DNA of 64,000 bases from Fistulifera solaris (taxonomy: Eukaryota > Bacillariophyta > Bacillariophyceae > Naviculales > Stauroneidaceae): positions 186,001-250,000 of the forward strand of contig AP026140.1 in NCBI GenBank assembly GCA_030295235.1. The letters run 5' to 3'. A program made the position numbers and the translations under genes. Shown piece by piece: positions 1-10,410 of the stretch. The first letter of the stretch is position 1. Every line of letters starts with the position of its first letter. Below the pieces are notes generated by a model. The model searched no databases, was not told the DNA's origin, and saw only the letters and a program-made list of their open reading frames with translations.

Positions 1-521
1 ATAGCAAAGGGATGGATGTTGTGCAGTTTGTAGATGCCACTGAGAGTGGATAAATTGGTCCGCATCAACGCGTATCGCTCCAACACTGTCCCACCCTGCT
101 TGTCGCGTAGCTTTTTCAGATCATTTTGAAACAAGGTGAGCAAAAACTGCACCTCGGGGACCACTTTGGCGAATCGAGAGGATGTCTTTGCTCCATAAAT
201 GACGACAGGGATGAGTGCGGTCCGTACGAGAACACTCATTACGGCAAAACAGGCCCAGTAAGGAACGTCACCCGAATGCAACAACTGCAACATGTAACCA
301 CTGCCGCCCCACACCGACACATTTTGTAACGCTTCGGGAGCCCACGAAGATGTCGACATGTGTCGTGCTGGTCTATGTTGTTGTAAAGGAGAATCCCAGA
401 AAGGGGAAGAAGTTAAAACGCTGGCGTGTTGTGGGACGATCGTCCATTGCGCCGATCCGATTCGTCGTGCTGCAAAGCGAATCGGTTGTTGCGCTTTCGA
501 CGCAACCAGAAGACCTATCAT
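1..521 (-). CDS. OXA1: OXA1/YidC/Alb3-family insertase, N-terminal part
   Basis: Partial gene that runs off the left edge; about 173 codons are visible from an ATG at 521, the first ATG after an in-frame stop. OXA1-type insertases put proteins into the mitochondrial inner membrane. The first 25 residues (MIGLLVASKAQQPIRFAARR) are rich in Arg and Ala and lack acid, as in a mitochondrial presequence. The segment around WAPEALQNVSVW, followed by the first hydrophobic helix (VPYWACFAVMSVLVRTALIP) and a basic, charged stretch, matches the start of the Oxa1 core. No intron is needed in the visible part. The call rests on this helix and its flanks only. COX18 or a plastid Alb3 relative cannot be excluded, although the presequence favours mitochondria. 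Confidence 0.7.
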   Translation of the reverse strand, partial: MIGLLVASKAQQPIRFAARRIGSAQWTIVPQHASVLTSSPFWDSPLQQHRPARHMSTSSWAPEALQNVSVWGGSGYMLQLLHSGDVPYWACFAVMSVLVRTALIPVVIYGAKTSSRFAKVVPEVQFLLTLFQNDLKKLRDKQGGTVLERYALMRTNLSTLSGIYKLHNIHPFA

Positions 522-1184
522 ATGACGGGTTTCTTCTTTGCATGCGTCGGCGAAAGAACTTCTTTAGATGTGAATAGTTACGATAAAATTTGATGATATA
601 CAGGAAAAGAACGGTTACCATTCGAGGCAAATGATTGTTGGCGGCGCCTGTGAGGCGTAAAAGTTGAATGAACGGCGTGACGCGATACGAATGTCTACGT
701 AATTTCACGTAACTCTCGTAGGGAAATTTATCGAAAGAGGGAAACCCGAATATTGTGTAATTCGATCACACCACTTTCCGCGTCTTTTGGACACCAATGT
801 CAACAATGCTTTGCCCAACATCGCTAAAGCAAGCCGAGGAACATAATCGACTTTGCGTTGACAGTGAAACACGAAACAGTAGGAAAATACAACGCTCCCA
901 CTCTACGTAGCCGCCGTAGTAAATTTTTTTTTATATGTGTAAGCTAGACTTTAGAGATCTCGAGACTCTCAAGTCGGCGGCTAGCGCCGCTCATTGGTGG
1001 CTTGCGCCACCAGCTTCAATCTCAAAACGTCGATGCAGGAGACGAGTAGTCTAACTGAATTCTTATCAGATGTATCAAGTAGACTAGTCTATAGAGAGTA
1101 ATGGCCAGAATTTACTATGCTTACGTCCTATCCCTACAAGAGAACCGAATCCCTAATACAAGTTAGAGAAACACAACTAACCCA
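522..1184. other. Intergenic, one dispersed repeat copy
   Basis: No gene seen. Positions about 690-780 hold a copy of a dispersed repeat (TCTACGTAATTTCACGTA followed by GGGAAATTTATCGA) that recurs near 1848, 2273 and 61686. The rest is AT-rich and serves as upstream region of the OXA1-like gene. Confidence 0.5.
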
Positions 1185-1664
1185 GTACAGCTGGGATTCG
1201 TTCGTCATTACACCATGTACACCTCGTAGAAAATGTACCAGAGGGTCCACAAAGATTTTACTGTATACTTTTACGTACAAATTTCCCATTTTCATGCTTA
1301 TTTTTATCTATCATAAAAACTTCGGATGAATAAGATAATTATATAGATAGATTCAGAATTTTGAGAGCTACAAAATAAGTTTTTCGATCCGCGAACTGAG
1401 CCTTCTTTCGCGTACTACAAAAATATCCATATTCTTCGTCAAATAAGGCCCAGTTCGCGGATCGAAAAACTTATTTTGTAGCTCTCAAAATTCTGAATCT
1501 ATCTATATAATTATCTTATTCATCCGAAGTTTTTATGATAGATAAAAATAAGCATGAAAATGGGAAATTTGTACGTAAAATTATACAGTAAAATCTTTGT
1601 GGACCCTCTGGTACATTTTCTACGAGGTGTACATGGTGTAATGACGAACGAATCCCAGCTGTAC
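1185..1664. repeat. Fold-back element, 214-bp inverted arms
   Basis: Positions 1185-1398 are repeated in reverse complement at 1451-1664 with almost no mismatch by eye, separated by about 52 bp in which pairing continues weakly (to about 1410/1440). The outer ends carry GTACAGCTGGGATTCG and its complement. There is no transposase ORF. The structure fits a fold-back or MITE-type element, or a recent inverted duplication. Confidence 0.85.
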
Positions 1665-1730
1665 AGTGTACGATGGATGAAATCCATTGAACATCGAACC
1701 GTTGCCAGGTCACGCATGTTAGCAGTGAGC

Positions 1731-2374
1731 CCAGTGCACAGATGTCAACGTTTTTATGCCCACCGTATTTGCTTCGTGTCAAAGCGCAATGAACGCCATC
1801 GATTTGAAAACAGAACGTTGATGGAACGAATGATGCCACGCTTCGAATGTCTACGTAATTTCACGAAGCTGTCGTAGGGAAATTTATCGACAGAGGGGGT
1901 ACCCGGATATTGTGTTATTTCGATCACACCGTTAAACGCGTATTTTGGACATATATGTCAACAATGCTTTGACCAACATCGCTAATGCGAGCCATGAAAC
2001 AATAATCGACTTTGATTTGACAGTGAAAGATGAAACAGTACAAAGATACAACGCGTCTAGTGTCTACGCGTATTTTACGTAGCCGCCGTTAGAAATTTAT
2101 CTCTGCAAGGGTACCCGGAGATTGCATTTTACGCACTCATCCAATTCATGGCTTTCCAGTGCACAGATATCAACGTTTTTATGCCCACCGTATTTGCTTC
2201 GTGTCAAAGCGCAATGAACGCCGTCGATTTGAAAACAGAACGTTGATGGAACGAATGATGCCACGCTTCGAATGTTCACGTAATTTCACGTAGCTCTCGT
2301 AGGGAAATTTATCGACAGAGGGGGTACCCGGATATTGTGTTATTTCGATCACACCGTTAAACGCGTCTTTTGGA
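1731..2374. repeat. Direct duplication of about 219 bp
   Basis: Positions 1731-1949 and 2156-2374 are near-identical direct repeats, offset by 425 bp. Each starts at CCAGTGCACAGAT and includes the dispersed TCTACGTAATTTCACG / GGGAAATTTATCGACAGAGG block. The intervening DNA contains a related, weaker copy near 2080. No coding capacity is evident. Confidence 0.85.
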
Positions 2375-2498
2375 GGAGGAAAAAAACGGTCGATGTTAAC
2401 TCGGTATACGATTTCTGTCGTAAACTCACACTAAAGTGGATAGTCAGCTTGTCCTATATATTTTACAGTACTCGGACACTCATTTGCCTCGAATCGAA

Positions 2499-3123
2499 CC
2501 AGAAAATCTGGAATCGGTGTTTTGGGTCGTGCAGAAGTTCTGTGAGACTACCAGATATTTTGGATAAGGTGCTTTGTGTCGCACAAAGCCTTTGCGCATG
2601 TTCCAGAAGTTCTGGAACCGGTGTTTGCGTTTTAGATTTTAGATATCCTTTTTCCTAGAATTCCAGAAATTCTGGAATCGGTAGTTCGGTCACACAGAAA
2701 TTCTGCAATTGGTCCAGATATTCTGGACCCGAGTGCATTGGCTCGAGCACAAGTTGTTCGACACTTGCAGGGGGAGGGGACAGAGATTCTGTGCACGTTT
2801 TAAATACTTCGCGACCGGGGCTTTCCGTCCGACAACGATTTTGTGCATTTTCCAGAAAATCTGGAATCGGTGTTTTGCGTCGTGCAGAAGTTCTGTGAGA
2901 CTACCAGATATTTTGGATAAGGTGCTTTGTGTCGCACAAAGCCTTTGTGCACGTTCCAGAAGTTCTGGAATCGGTGTTTGCGTTTTAGATTTTAGATATC
3001 CTTTTTCCTAGAATTCCAGAAATTCTGGAATCGGTAGTTCGGTCACACAGAAATTCTGCGATTGGTCCAGATATTCTGGACCCGAGTGCATTGGCTCGAG
3101 CACAAGTTGTTCGACACTTGCAG
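2499..3123. repeat. Direct repeat of 272 bp with palindromic motifs
   Basis: Positions 2499-2770 and 2852-3123 are near-identical direct repeats, offset by 353 bp. Both contain several TTCCAGAA/TTCTGGAA dyads, the same palindrome that forms the minisatellite just downstream. ORFs across it are repeat products. Confidence 0.85.
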
Positions 3124-3199
3124 ATATTTTCGATTAAGTGACGGGGAGGGCACAGAGATTCTGTGCATGTTTCAATTTTTACAAAGATCGGGGGCTTTC

Positions 3200-4003
3200 C
3201 GTCAGAATTTCTGAAACGGGCACAGAATCTCTTTTTGGATCCAAAATATAGATTCTAGAATTTCTGGAACTACCACAGAATCTCTGTTTGACCCAAAACA
3301 ACTATCCCAGAATTTCTGGAACGACCACAGAATCTATGTTTGAACCCAAAACAACCGGTCCAGAATTTCCGAACGACCACAGAATCTCTGTTGGTTCCCA
3401 AATCACACTTTCCAGAGTTTCTGGAACGACCACAGAATCTCTGGTTGATCCAAAGCTTCGATCTTCGATTCCAGAATTTCTGGAACGATCACAGAATCTC
3501 TGTTTGACCCAACACAACAATTCCGTAATTTTTGGAACTGGCACAGAATCTCTGTTTGACGCAAACCAATTGGTCCAGAATTTCTGGAACGGCCACAGAA
3601 TCTCTGTTTGGTTAAAAGTACAGATTCAGAATTTCTGGAACGACCACAGACTTTCGTATGACCCAAAAGAATCTTTGTTTGACCGCAAGCATTTTCTAAT
3701 CTATACAGAATCTCTGTTATCCTTATGTCGCCAGACACCGATGATTCCAAATTTGTTTCATCAATAATACGGAGTAGAAATCTAGACCTAGAGTCTACCC
3801 CGGGGTAAGGGTTACCAGGTACTGGTGTCTGGCGACATAAGGATAACAGAGATTCTGTATAGATTAGAAAATGCTTGCGGTCAAACAAAGATTCTTTTGG
3901 GTCATACGAAAGTCTGTGGTCGTTCCAGAAATTCTGGAATCTATACTTTTAAACAAACAGAGATTCTGTGGCCGTTCCAGAAATTCTGGACCAATTGGTT
4001 TGC
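3200..4003. repeat. Palindromic minisatellite, cluster 1
   Basis: About ten degenerate units of roughly 45-50 bp carry the dyad TTCCAGAATTTCTGGAA, followed by ACAGAATCTCTGT and TTTGACCCAAA. Toward the right end the array is folded into an inverted repeat: 3561-3739 is repeated in reverse complement at 3824-4003 around an 84-bp spacer. The same dyad architecture recurs at 47.6-49.6 kb. Confidence 0.85.
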
Positions 4004-4129
4004 TACTTAACCTTAATTTTCCGCCTCTCACGGGCGCCTGCCACAATCAATATTTCTCCGAGCAATAACAGCGCAACACATAAAACTCATTTCTCGGTTC
4101 TTATTCTTTTCTTTCTGGATACATGAAGA

Positions 4130-5419
4130 ATGACATCCGATTCATCACTGGAATATTTGCGCCCCGAAGTCGCGGCGTTAAAGCGCAAAGTCGATGCCTT
4201 TGTCGAAAACGAATGCATCCCCGCCGAACAAGAGTTCGAAGCTTTTATGGCAGATCGACACGGCCCGGACCGTTGGACGGCAATTCCTCCCTGTTTGGAA
4301 CGTTTAAAAGAACGAGCCAAGCAACTGGGACTGTGGAATTTGTTTGTCCCGCAGCATTTGATTGATAAATTGCCCGATCCTTCGTTAGGACCTTCCGTCC
4401 CCTTGACCTATCGTGAATATGGGATTGTCTGCGAATCCCTCGGACGCTGTCCGGATTTAGCGCCGCAAGCGTGCAATTCGAGTGCACCGGATACGGGAAA
4501 TATGGAAGTTTTGTTGGAATTTGGTACGCCGCAGCAAAAGCAGAAGTATCTGCTGCCGTTGTTGCGCGGAGACATACGATCGTGTTTCTTAATGACCGAA
4601 CCGGCGGTGGCGAGTAGTGATCCTACGAATTTAGAGACGGCACTGGAGAAACACATCAACACAACTACGGGACAGGTCGAATACACATTGCGAGGACGTA
4701 AATGGTGGAGTACGGGGGCCATGGATCCGCGCTGTCGTTTGGCTTTGGTGGTAGCTCGGATGCAATCTTCGAGTTCAAACGCGGCGAGCAGACATGGCGC
4801 ACATACCATTGTAGCAGTTCCTATGCCTCATCCCCAAGTGAAACCGGAACGTGCACTGACAGTCATGGGATACGATGATGCTCCGTTCGGACATGCTCAA
4901 GTTCTATTAGACAATGTCAAACTCACTCCAGAGGACTTAATACTGGGAGAAGGAAGTGGCTTTCGTGTTTCACAAGCAAGACTCGGACCTGGGCGTATTC
5001 ATCATTGCATGCGTGCAATAGGTATGGCCACGCGGTGCTACGAACTTATGATTCGGCGTTCCATGGAACGAACCACATTTGGAAAACCGCTGTGGCAGCA
5101 CGGCGGTTGTCAAGAGCAAATTGCGGACTCGGTGGTCGACTTGCATGCCGCTCGCCTCCTCACGTTGTCGGTGGCGGCCGCCATGGACTCGGTAGGAGCG
5201 CAGAAAGCGCGCGACCGCATCGCCGTCATCAAAGTCGCGGTGCCGGAGTTATGTTATCGGGTGATCGATCGTGCTGTACAAGTTCATGGGGGAGCGGGAT
5301 TGTCACAAGATTTCATACTGGCAAAAGCTTTAGCAGGGTTGCGGTCATTGCGCATCGCCGATGGTCCCGATAGCGTTCATCGTCGCACCATTGCTCTTTT
5401 GGAAATCAAAAGGAAATGA
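4130..5419 (+). CDS. Acyl-CoA dehydrogenase, ACAD10/11-like
   Basis: Single-exon gene of 429 residues; ATG at 4130. Acyl-CoA dehydrogenases use FAD to oxidise acyl-CoA thioesters at the alpha-beta bond in fatty-acid or branched-chain breakdown. The order of blocks fits the family: an N-terminal helical domain, the flavin-binding segment FLMTEPAVASSDPTN, the WWSTGAMDPRC block, the LGPGRIHHCMRAIG helix, the FGKPLWQHGG segment, and the closing IADGPDSVHRRTIALLE. TEPxVASSDxTN and DPRC are typical of the ACAD10/11 branch and its bacterial relatives. There is no obvious mitochondrial presequence and no C-terminal SKL-type peroxisome signal (it ends EIKRK), so location is open. Coding is uninterrupted. 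Exact substrate cannot be told from sequence. Confidence 0.9.
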   Translation: MTSDSSLEYLRPEVAALKRKVDAFVENECIPAEQEFEAFMADRHGPDRWTAIPPCLERLKERAKQLGLWNLFVPQHLIDKLPDPSLGPSVPLTYREYGIVCESLGRCPDLAPQACNSSAPDTGNMEVLLEFGTPQQKQKYLLPLLRGDIRSCFLMTEPAVASSDPTNLETALEKHINTTTGQVEYTLRGRKWWSTGAMDPRCRLALVVARMQSSSSNAASRHGAHTIVAVPMPHPQVKPERALTVMGYDDAPFGHAQVLLDNVKLTPEDLILGEGSGFRVSQARLGPGRIHHCMRAIGMATRCYELMIRRSMERTTFGKPLWQHGGCQEQIADSVVDLHAARLLTLSVAAAMDSVGAQKARDRIAVIKVAVPELCYRVIDRAVQVHGGAGLSQDFILAKALAGLRSLRIADGPDSVHRRTIALLEIKRK

Positions 5420-7701
5420 ACAAAAGAAAATCGCAACCGAAGAGTCATTTGTAGACCCCTAGCCGTTGTCTGCTACCACGCTTTTACACCCAGAAGTCTT
5501 GTACCTCAAAGTTAATCTATAATTGAAGGGGTGTTGTGCTTGATATGGAAATACGAATTTATCCTATTGCATAAGCATCAAGAACTTTTATGGAAAGAAG
5601 AACGCATCAGCTGTAGTTATGTGGCCATGATCGCTTAAATGTATCATGAAGCACACGAGACAGTAAAAATAACACCCCATCAGTCTTGAAACTGTTGCTC
5701 TCTTTACAATGGATCCAACTTGCAGCGAGATATTCGTTCGGTTAACTGTTACGGGACTGGATTCAAGTGGAGTCATGAACGATTTGCACCCGCACAACCT
5801 ACATCTGATTTCACAGTAAAAACTCGGGCGCTTATTCATTCTCATTACCTGTAATTGTGTGGACATGATCGCTTAGATGCAGCATGAAGAACACGAAACA
5901 GTGCAACCATTATCCCATTAGTCTTGAAACTGCTGCTTTCTTTAAAAATAATGGATACGATTTTCAGAGAGAAATTCATCCCGTTAAATGTTACGGGACT
6001 GGATTCAAATGGAGTCTTGAACTGTTTGCACCCGCACAACCTACATTTGATTTCATAGTAAAAACTCGGGCGTTTTCTTTTATGTTGCGTAGACAAATGA
6101 AAAATGTTGGTACTACGTACAGTTGGCTGCGCGCATTATGCGCAAGGTGTAGCTCCAGTACATTTTTACACAAAACGTCTTCTACACGCCAGCCGGCCCG
6201 TCGCGGAAGAAAAAGTCTCACTATTTTATCGCCAAAAAATGATGAAAGTTTGACGAACGCTCCGTAACTTGATTTGCCGTATTTCGCGACTGAACTACAC
6301 CATTTAACCTCTTTATCTACCGCTGACATGGGTGGTATTATTTCCGTCGCGAAATCCGTTGTTTTTGATACGAAAAATTGAAGCCGAAAATATATGCCTG
6401 GTCCTCGGTTAACCATTTTGTTGTCGCTATAAAGCAGATAGAAGAAGTGCTTGCAACATGCTTTGCAGTACCATAACTCGTAGCGCCAGAAAGGGAACTG
6501 TTTTATTCGAGTAATTCGTCCAGGGCTACGGATTTGCGTGCTGAGGCACAAATTTATAGGCGACGAGCCGAAAGTATCCTGGGTCTTTTTTAATCGCCTT
6601 TTTCTTATAAAAAGTAACATGATAAGCGACTGGCGATTGATCATGGATAGTAAATGTAAAGCATAAGCACTTCGCAAGTTTTTATTTGATAAAAGTATTT
6701 GTCGTCGATCCCAAAGGTTCGTGAAAGGTTGTTCCGTCGATTGCACTCGTTTTCTGTCCAGTCTGATGCTCCTTACTTTCGAAGGTAGAGTGAAAGCAAC
6801 CGGTTTTAAAACTTAATGGATTTCAAAATTTTGGATACACTTCACATCATCCATTTCATAAGTACAAAACAAAGATCGGTACTTAAGAATTGAAGCAGAC
6901 GACAGTTTGAAGTTTCGCAGATAGATGAGCTCCACCAAGTGCCGCGCGATGGCGGAAGAACCTCGTCCGAGAAAGTCTAAGGTCGCAGCATAAGAAATAA
7001 AGGACAATAAACAATGCTCCAAGTCCGTATAAACCACTGGTGACAGTCAATTCATTTTTTATCTTACCAGGTAGCGACATTTTCAAATTAGCCAAGAAAT
7101 TCTGTCCTATGCGAATAAAGTGCCGAAGAAGCAGTCGTCGTGCCACCCGAACGAGTGAGAAAAGAACCACTAGTACATTGATTATAAGGCTTGGAGTACG
7201 AACATGGACATATAATTGCGCTTACTACGCATATAAGTCAACGAAAGATGTGATGATTGCTGCAAGAAGAAGAGCAGCCCTCGAGGGATCGGCCGACACA
7301 CAATTGCGGGCACAGGAGGATCTGCCTACGCTTAATTACAAATGAATTAAGATTCTATGAACGTTTTCAAAGTTCACAGGGATGCTTCAGACTTTGATTA
7401 TGGATATATTCTGAGAAGATTTGTGAAAATTGACGACTAAAGAAAAGTTATTTACCTTTTTGTCCCCTTAGCTCATCCCCTGTGAAATTCTCACTTTCTA
7501 CTTCATACGGAGTAGTAAAAATATGGCTGGTACTCGTCTACGTAGTCCTACGGCTCGACTACGACATGCGCAGCCAACTGTAGTAATTAGTCTAGATGTC
7601 ATTTGTTGGATTTCACTCTCCTCTTCTTCTGTGTCTATTATATTTCCAAGAGTTAGGTCGAAATTTAACGAAAAGCGAAGCAAGAAAAAGGCGAATCAGG
7701 C
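5420..7701. other. Gap of 2.3 kb without a convincing gene
   Basis: Apart from the direct repeat at 5621-6072 I see no supportable gene. A 251-codon open frame on the minus strand (5991-6746) has no ATG at its start and overlaps the repeat. Short frames around 6813-7345 on both strands include a hydrophobic stretch (LYGLGALFIVLYFLCC, minus strand near 7000) and an Ala/Arg-rich tail (plus strand to 7345), but match nothing I know. Confidence 0.4.
5621..6072. repeat. Direct repeat of about 212 bp
   Basis: Positions 5621-5832 and 5859-6072 are diverged direct repeats with a 238-bp offset. Shared landmarks are ATGATCGCTTA, TGTTACGGGACTGGATTCAA and the end AAAACTCGGGCG. The function is unknown. 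Confidence 0.8.
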
Positions 7702-9295
7702 TTGAATGCGGGAATGTGGCGAGGTGTTTTCGCGATCATGTGGATGTTGTCGCTGTGTTCCAGGGGATGTGCATTTCGTGGAGCACCTGGCCTTGCTAAC
7801 CCATTACAATCACATCGATGTGTCCAGTCCTCTGCTTTATTATCAACCCGGCTCAAATTTCGATACATCGAATCATCAATACAACGACCGCTGTCGCGCT
7901 GCTTCGTCACGTTGAATAATGATTCTGTAGAAACTTCATTCGGACACATGGCTAATTTGTACCAAGAATGGAGTCTCGAACAAGATCAGATGCTTTGGGA
8001 GTATCGCAATGAGCCTGTGAGTACCATTGCTGCTCGTCTGGGCAGAGGTCTTCGAGGTGTCGAAACGAGATTAGCCAAACTCAAAGATCCTTCGAGCAAC
8101 GCGTACATGCGTTTATTCAGTGATGATCGGGCGCTGTCGGATGAGAATGGAAAGAAACCCAAGTTTGTACCAGCATCGGAAGTGTTGCGGAGAATACGAT
8201 GGGACGCGAGTTTGACCAGCCACGACTTTTCGATTCTCTATTACGATCGTGTCGAAGATGAAGTACTGGAAGTACCATTCGATGCCCCCAACACAAGCAT
8301 CAAAGGAAAGGCAACGACTATGATAGATGCCCTTCCGGAACACAGAATTAAAGGGATAAAGTACAAAGAACAGGTCGTATGGGATAGAGATCGCCGGTTG
8401 GATTTGGTGTTTTCGGGTCCTGGAATTGCTCGCGTCATGGAGAGCTACGACGAATGGAAGCAAGCACGTGATGCCGAAGAGGAAGCGAATCATAAACGAC
8501 AAGCAGAAGTATCGTGCCGACTACAAAGTGCATTGGGTATAGAGCGTTTCACTGAGCTCAAAGAACTTTCTCGCGATATTCAGACAACTGCTCAACGAGA
8601 AGACAACATGCTCCTCATGATGGAAGTTGAGAAATACGTACAGACAGCACTAACACTGTTTCGTCAGGCTCGAGAGGACCCTTCCACTAGTCCAGTGCCG
8701 TCTTTGATTGCCATGAACGATTATGAAGCACTGGATCAGCTTTCTGAGATTGTGGCGCTTTTACCTGATACACAATTGAAACCCGTCATTCTGACCGAAG
8801 TATGGCGAGCGATGAAAAAAGTAGAAGGTAAACCTGTGGAAAATCAACCGAAGGAGTTACCGGAAATTGATGAAGCCGATTTAGTCGAGACGTTTGTACG
8901 GGGGTCCGGTCCTGGTGGGCAAAAGGTTAGTAACGATCGGCTTGTTATGCACACAAAAAAGTCTCGACACACTCATTCCTCTCTTATTGCGTGATTTACA
9001 GGTCAATAAAACCAGCAATCGCGTGTCCCTACTTCATGTACCTACTGGACTGCGTGTAGAATGCCAGGACACGCGTTCATTGCAACAAAACCGGAAGATA
9101 GCCAGGAAGCGCTTGCGTTTAAAACTAGACGAGTACTTGAATGGTAGTCAGAGCCGTACTAGCTTGGCCGCTCAAAAAGCTGCCGCCAAAAAATTGAAAT
9201 CCAAAGCAAGGAGTCGTTCGAGACAAAAACTGAAACGTGAAGCGAACAACGATCCAGCATCGGAGACGTTGGAAGATGGAGAACCTAGTTTTTGA
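7702..9295 (+). CDS. Plastid-targeted DUF504-release factor (GGQ) fusion
   Basis: Two exons (7702-8925 and 9002-9295; 76-bp GT-AG intron) encode 505 residues. Residues 1-24 look like a signal peptide and run into GCAFRGAPG, an ASAF-like plastid entry motif. About 87-128 is a Myb/SANT-like helical region (LWEYRNEPVSTIAARLGR). About 156-238 matches DUF504 (MJ1673 type), with LRRIRWDASLTSHDFSILYY, the HRIKGIKY block and VVWDRDRR. From about 393 comes a class I release-factor domain with the peptidyl-tRNA hydrolysis motif GSGPGGQKVNKTSNRV, ending in a Lys/Arg-rich tail. The intron lies directly after GGQK. The codon-recognition domains of RF1/RF2 are missing, so by analogy to ICT1/C12orf65 proteins it may rescue stalled plastid ribosomes. 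That role is inference; the domain calls are from visible motifs. Confidence 0.8.
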
Positions 9296-9557
9296 TGTTG
9301 GTGCGACATCGAAGTAGGGACAAATGGCAGTAACAAGGCGTTTCTCCGTTTCCTGTTCTTTTCCTGTTCCTCCTTCGAGCTATCCACTTTTATGTACGAT
9401 CACACGTGGAACTTGAGTCGAATGGCATAGTGAAGATACAAGATACACCCCCGAAAAAATTGACGATAGATCTTTGGCTCTCCCATTTTCTCACAATTTC
9501 TTCAACAAGACCGATTGGCTCGACTTGCAACAATACCTGCCCTTGTCTTTTACAATT

Positions 9558-10145
9558 ATGTCGATCGAAAGAGATACCCTATTTGTCTGGGACGGAATTT
9601 TGGAAGTCCGAGACGACGACAACGGCTGGTTTGATTGTGTTTGGTACGGAACCGTGATAGTGAACGAGAATTCTCCGGATCCGACACAAGTAGAAGCTCC
9701 CGTTCGCAATGCTTTCAAAGCACTTTGTGATTCGGATTTGCAGTATCGTGTAAGTGGAAAAGCGAAACCAATGGATGGAGTGCGAGACGGCAACCGCTTC
9801 AAGTCCTACGAATTAGAATTTACGGAAGGCGATGGTTGGGACTATGCGGGAAAGAAACACAAGGATACAGATCACACTGTCCTTACCGCACTGCAATGGC
9901 AAGGCAATCCTGACAAACGTCTAAGCCTTTGCTTTGGCTGTGGTTCGGATGCAAATGGTAGTTTTATTTCTACAGGTTGGATGAGACCGGGCAACCGTAT
10001 CACGTTAGCTCGTCGTTACGTGAACGATGAACGGAAAGATTTGCATTGTGAATCGTTGCGTGGAAAAGTTCTCGGGCAGATTTATGATGAGGACAATGAT
10101 GAAATCGTGTTTCCTCCGTGGATGTGCGATCTTTTCAAAGCTTGA
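9558..10145 (+). CDS. Conserved-looking unknown protein
   Basis: Single exon of 195 residues from the ATG at 9558 (MSIERDTLFVWDG). The frame is open upstream, but only to a TTG, so I use the ATG. The protein is rich in Trp, Asp and Gly (WDGILEV, WFDCVWYGTVIV, LTALQWQG, CFGCGSDANGSFISTGWMRP) and reads like a compact beta-rich globular domain. There is no signal peptide or membrane segment. I do not recognise the family. It lies 262 bp downstream of the release-factor fusion on the same strand, without sign of co-transcription. Confidence 0.6.
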   Translation: MSIERDTLFVWDGILEVRDDDNGWFDCVWYGTVIVNENSPDPTQVEAPVRNAFKALCDSDLQYRVSGKAKPMDGVRDGNRFKSYELEFTEGDGWDYAGKKHKDTDHTVLTALQWQGNPDKRLSLCFGCGSDANGSFISTGWMRPGNRITLARRYVNDERKDLHCESLRGKVLGQIYDEDNDEIVFPPWMCDLFKA

Positions 10146-10255
10146 GCTTGGCTGGTTATAACAAGCAATGTGTGTTCTATAGAGTTACGAAGTAATTGGC
10201 TTATTATAAGAATTTTTAGGTTTAAAGTGAAGCAAGATAAGCTCTTCGTCGTCTT

Positions 10256-10378
10256 TTATTTTTCGGACGGCGAATCCTCTTCAGTCAAAAATATAGTTCC
10301 GTGTGGAGTGTGGATCCACAAACGCAAGTCTTTAGATTTGGCTACCGGTACTTTGTAGGCTTTATAGCGGCGTCTCAT
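10256..10378 (-). CDS. Possible 40-residue ORF beside the retroelement
   Basis: A 40-residue frame runs from an ATG at 10378 to TAA at 10256. Its start is basic (MRRRYKAYKVPVAKSKDLRL) and the rest (LWIHTPHGTIFLTEEDSP) reads like real protein. It is convergent with the unknown gene ending at 10145. The left LTR begins only about 33 bp upstream of this ATG, so the insertion may have separated it from a promoter or a 5' exon. No family is recognised, and chance is possible at this length. Confidence 0.25.
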   Translation of the reverse strand: MRRRYKAYKVPVAKSKDLRLWIHTPHGTIFLTEEDSPSEK

Positions 10379-10410
10379 TCTTCAATCTCGTCGCCCCTGC
10401 GCCTTGTGCC

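Noticed and set aside
5991-6746. 251-codon minus-strand frame
   Set aside because: No ATG at its start, overlaps a direct repeat, and the product matches no known domain.
7040-7345. 101-codon plus-strand frame with an Ala/Arg-rich end
   Set aside because: Overlapping frames on the other strand are equally long and nothing is recognised; too weak to call.
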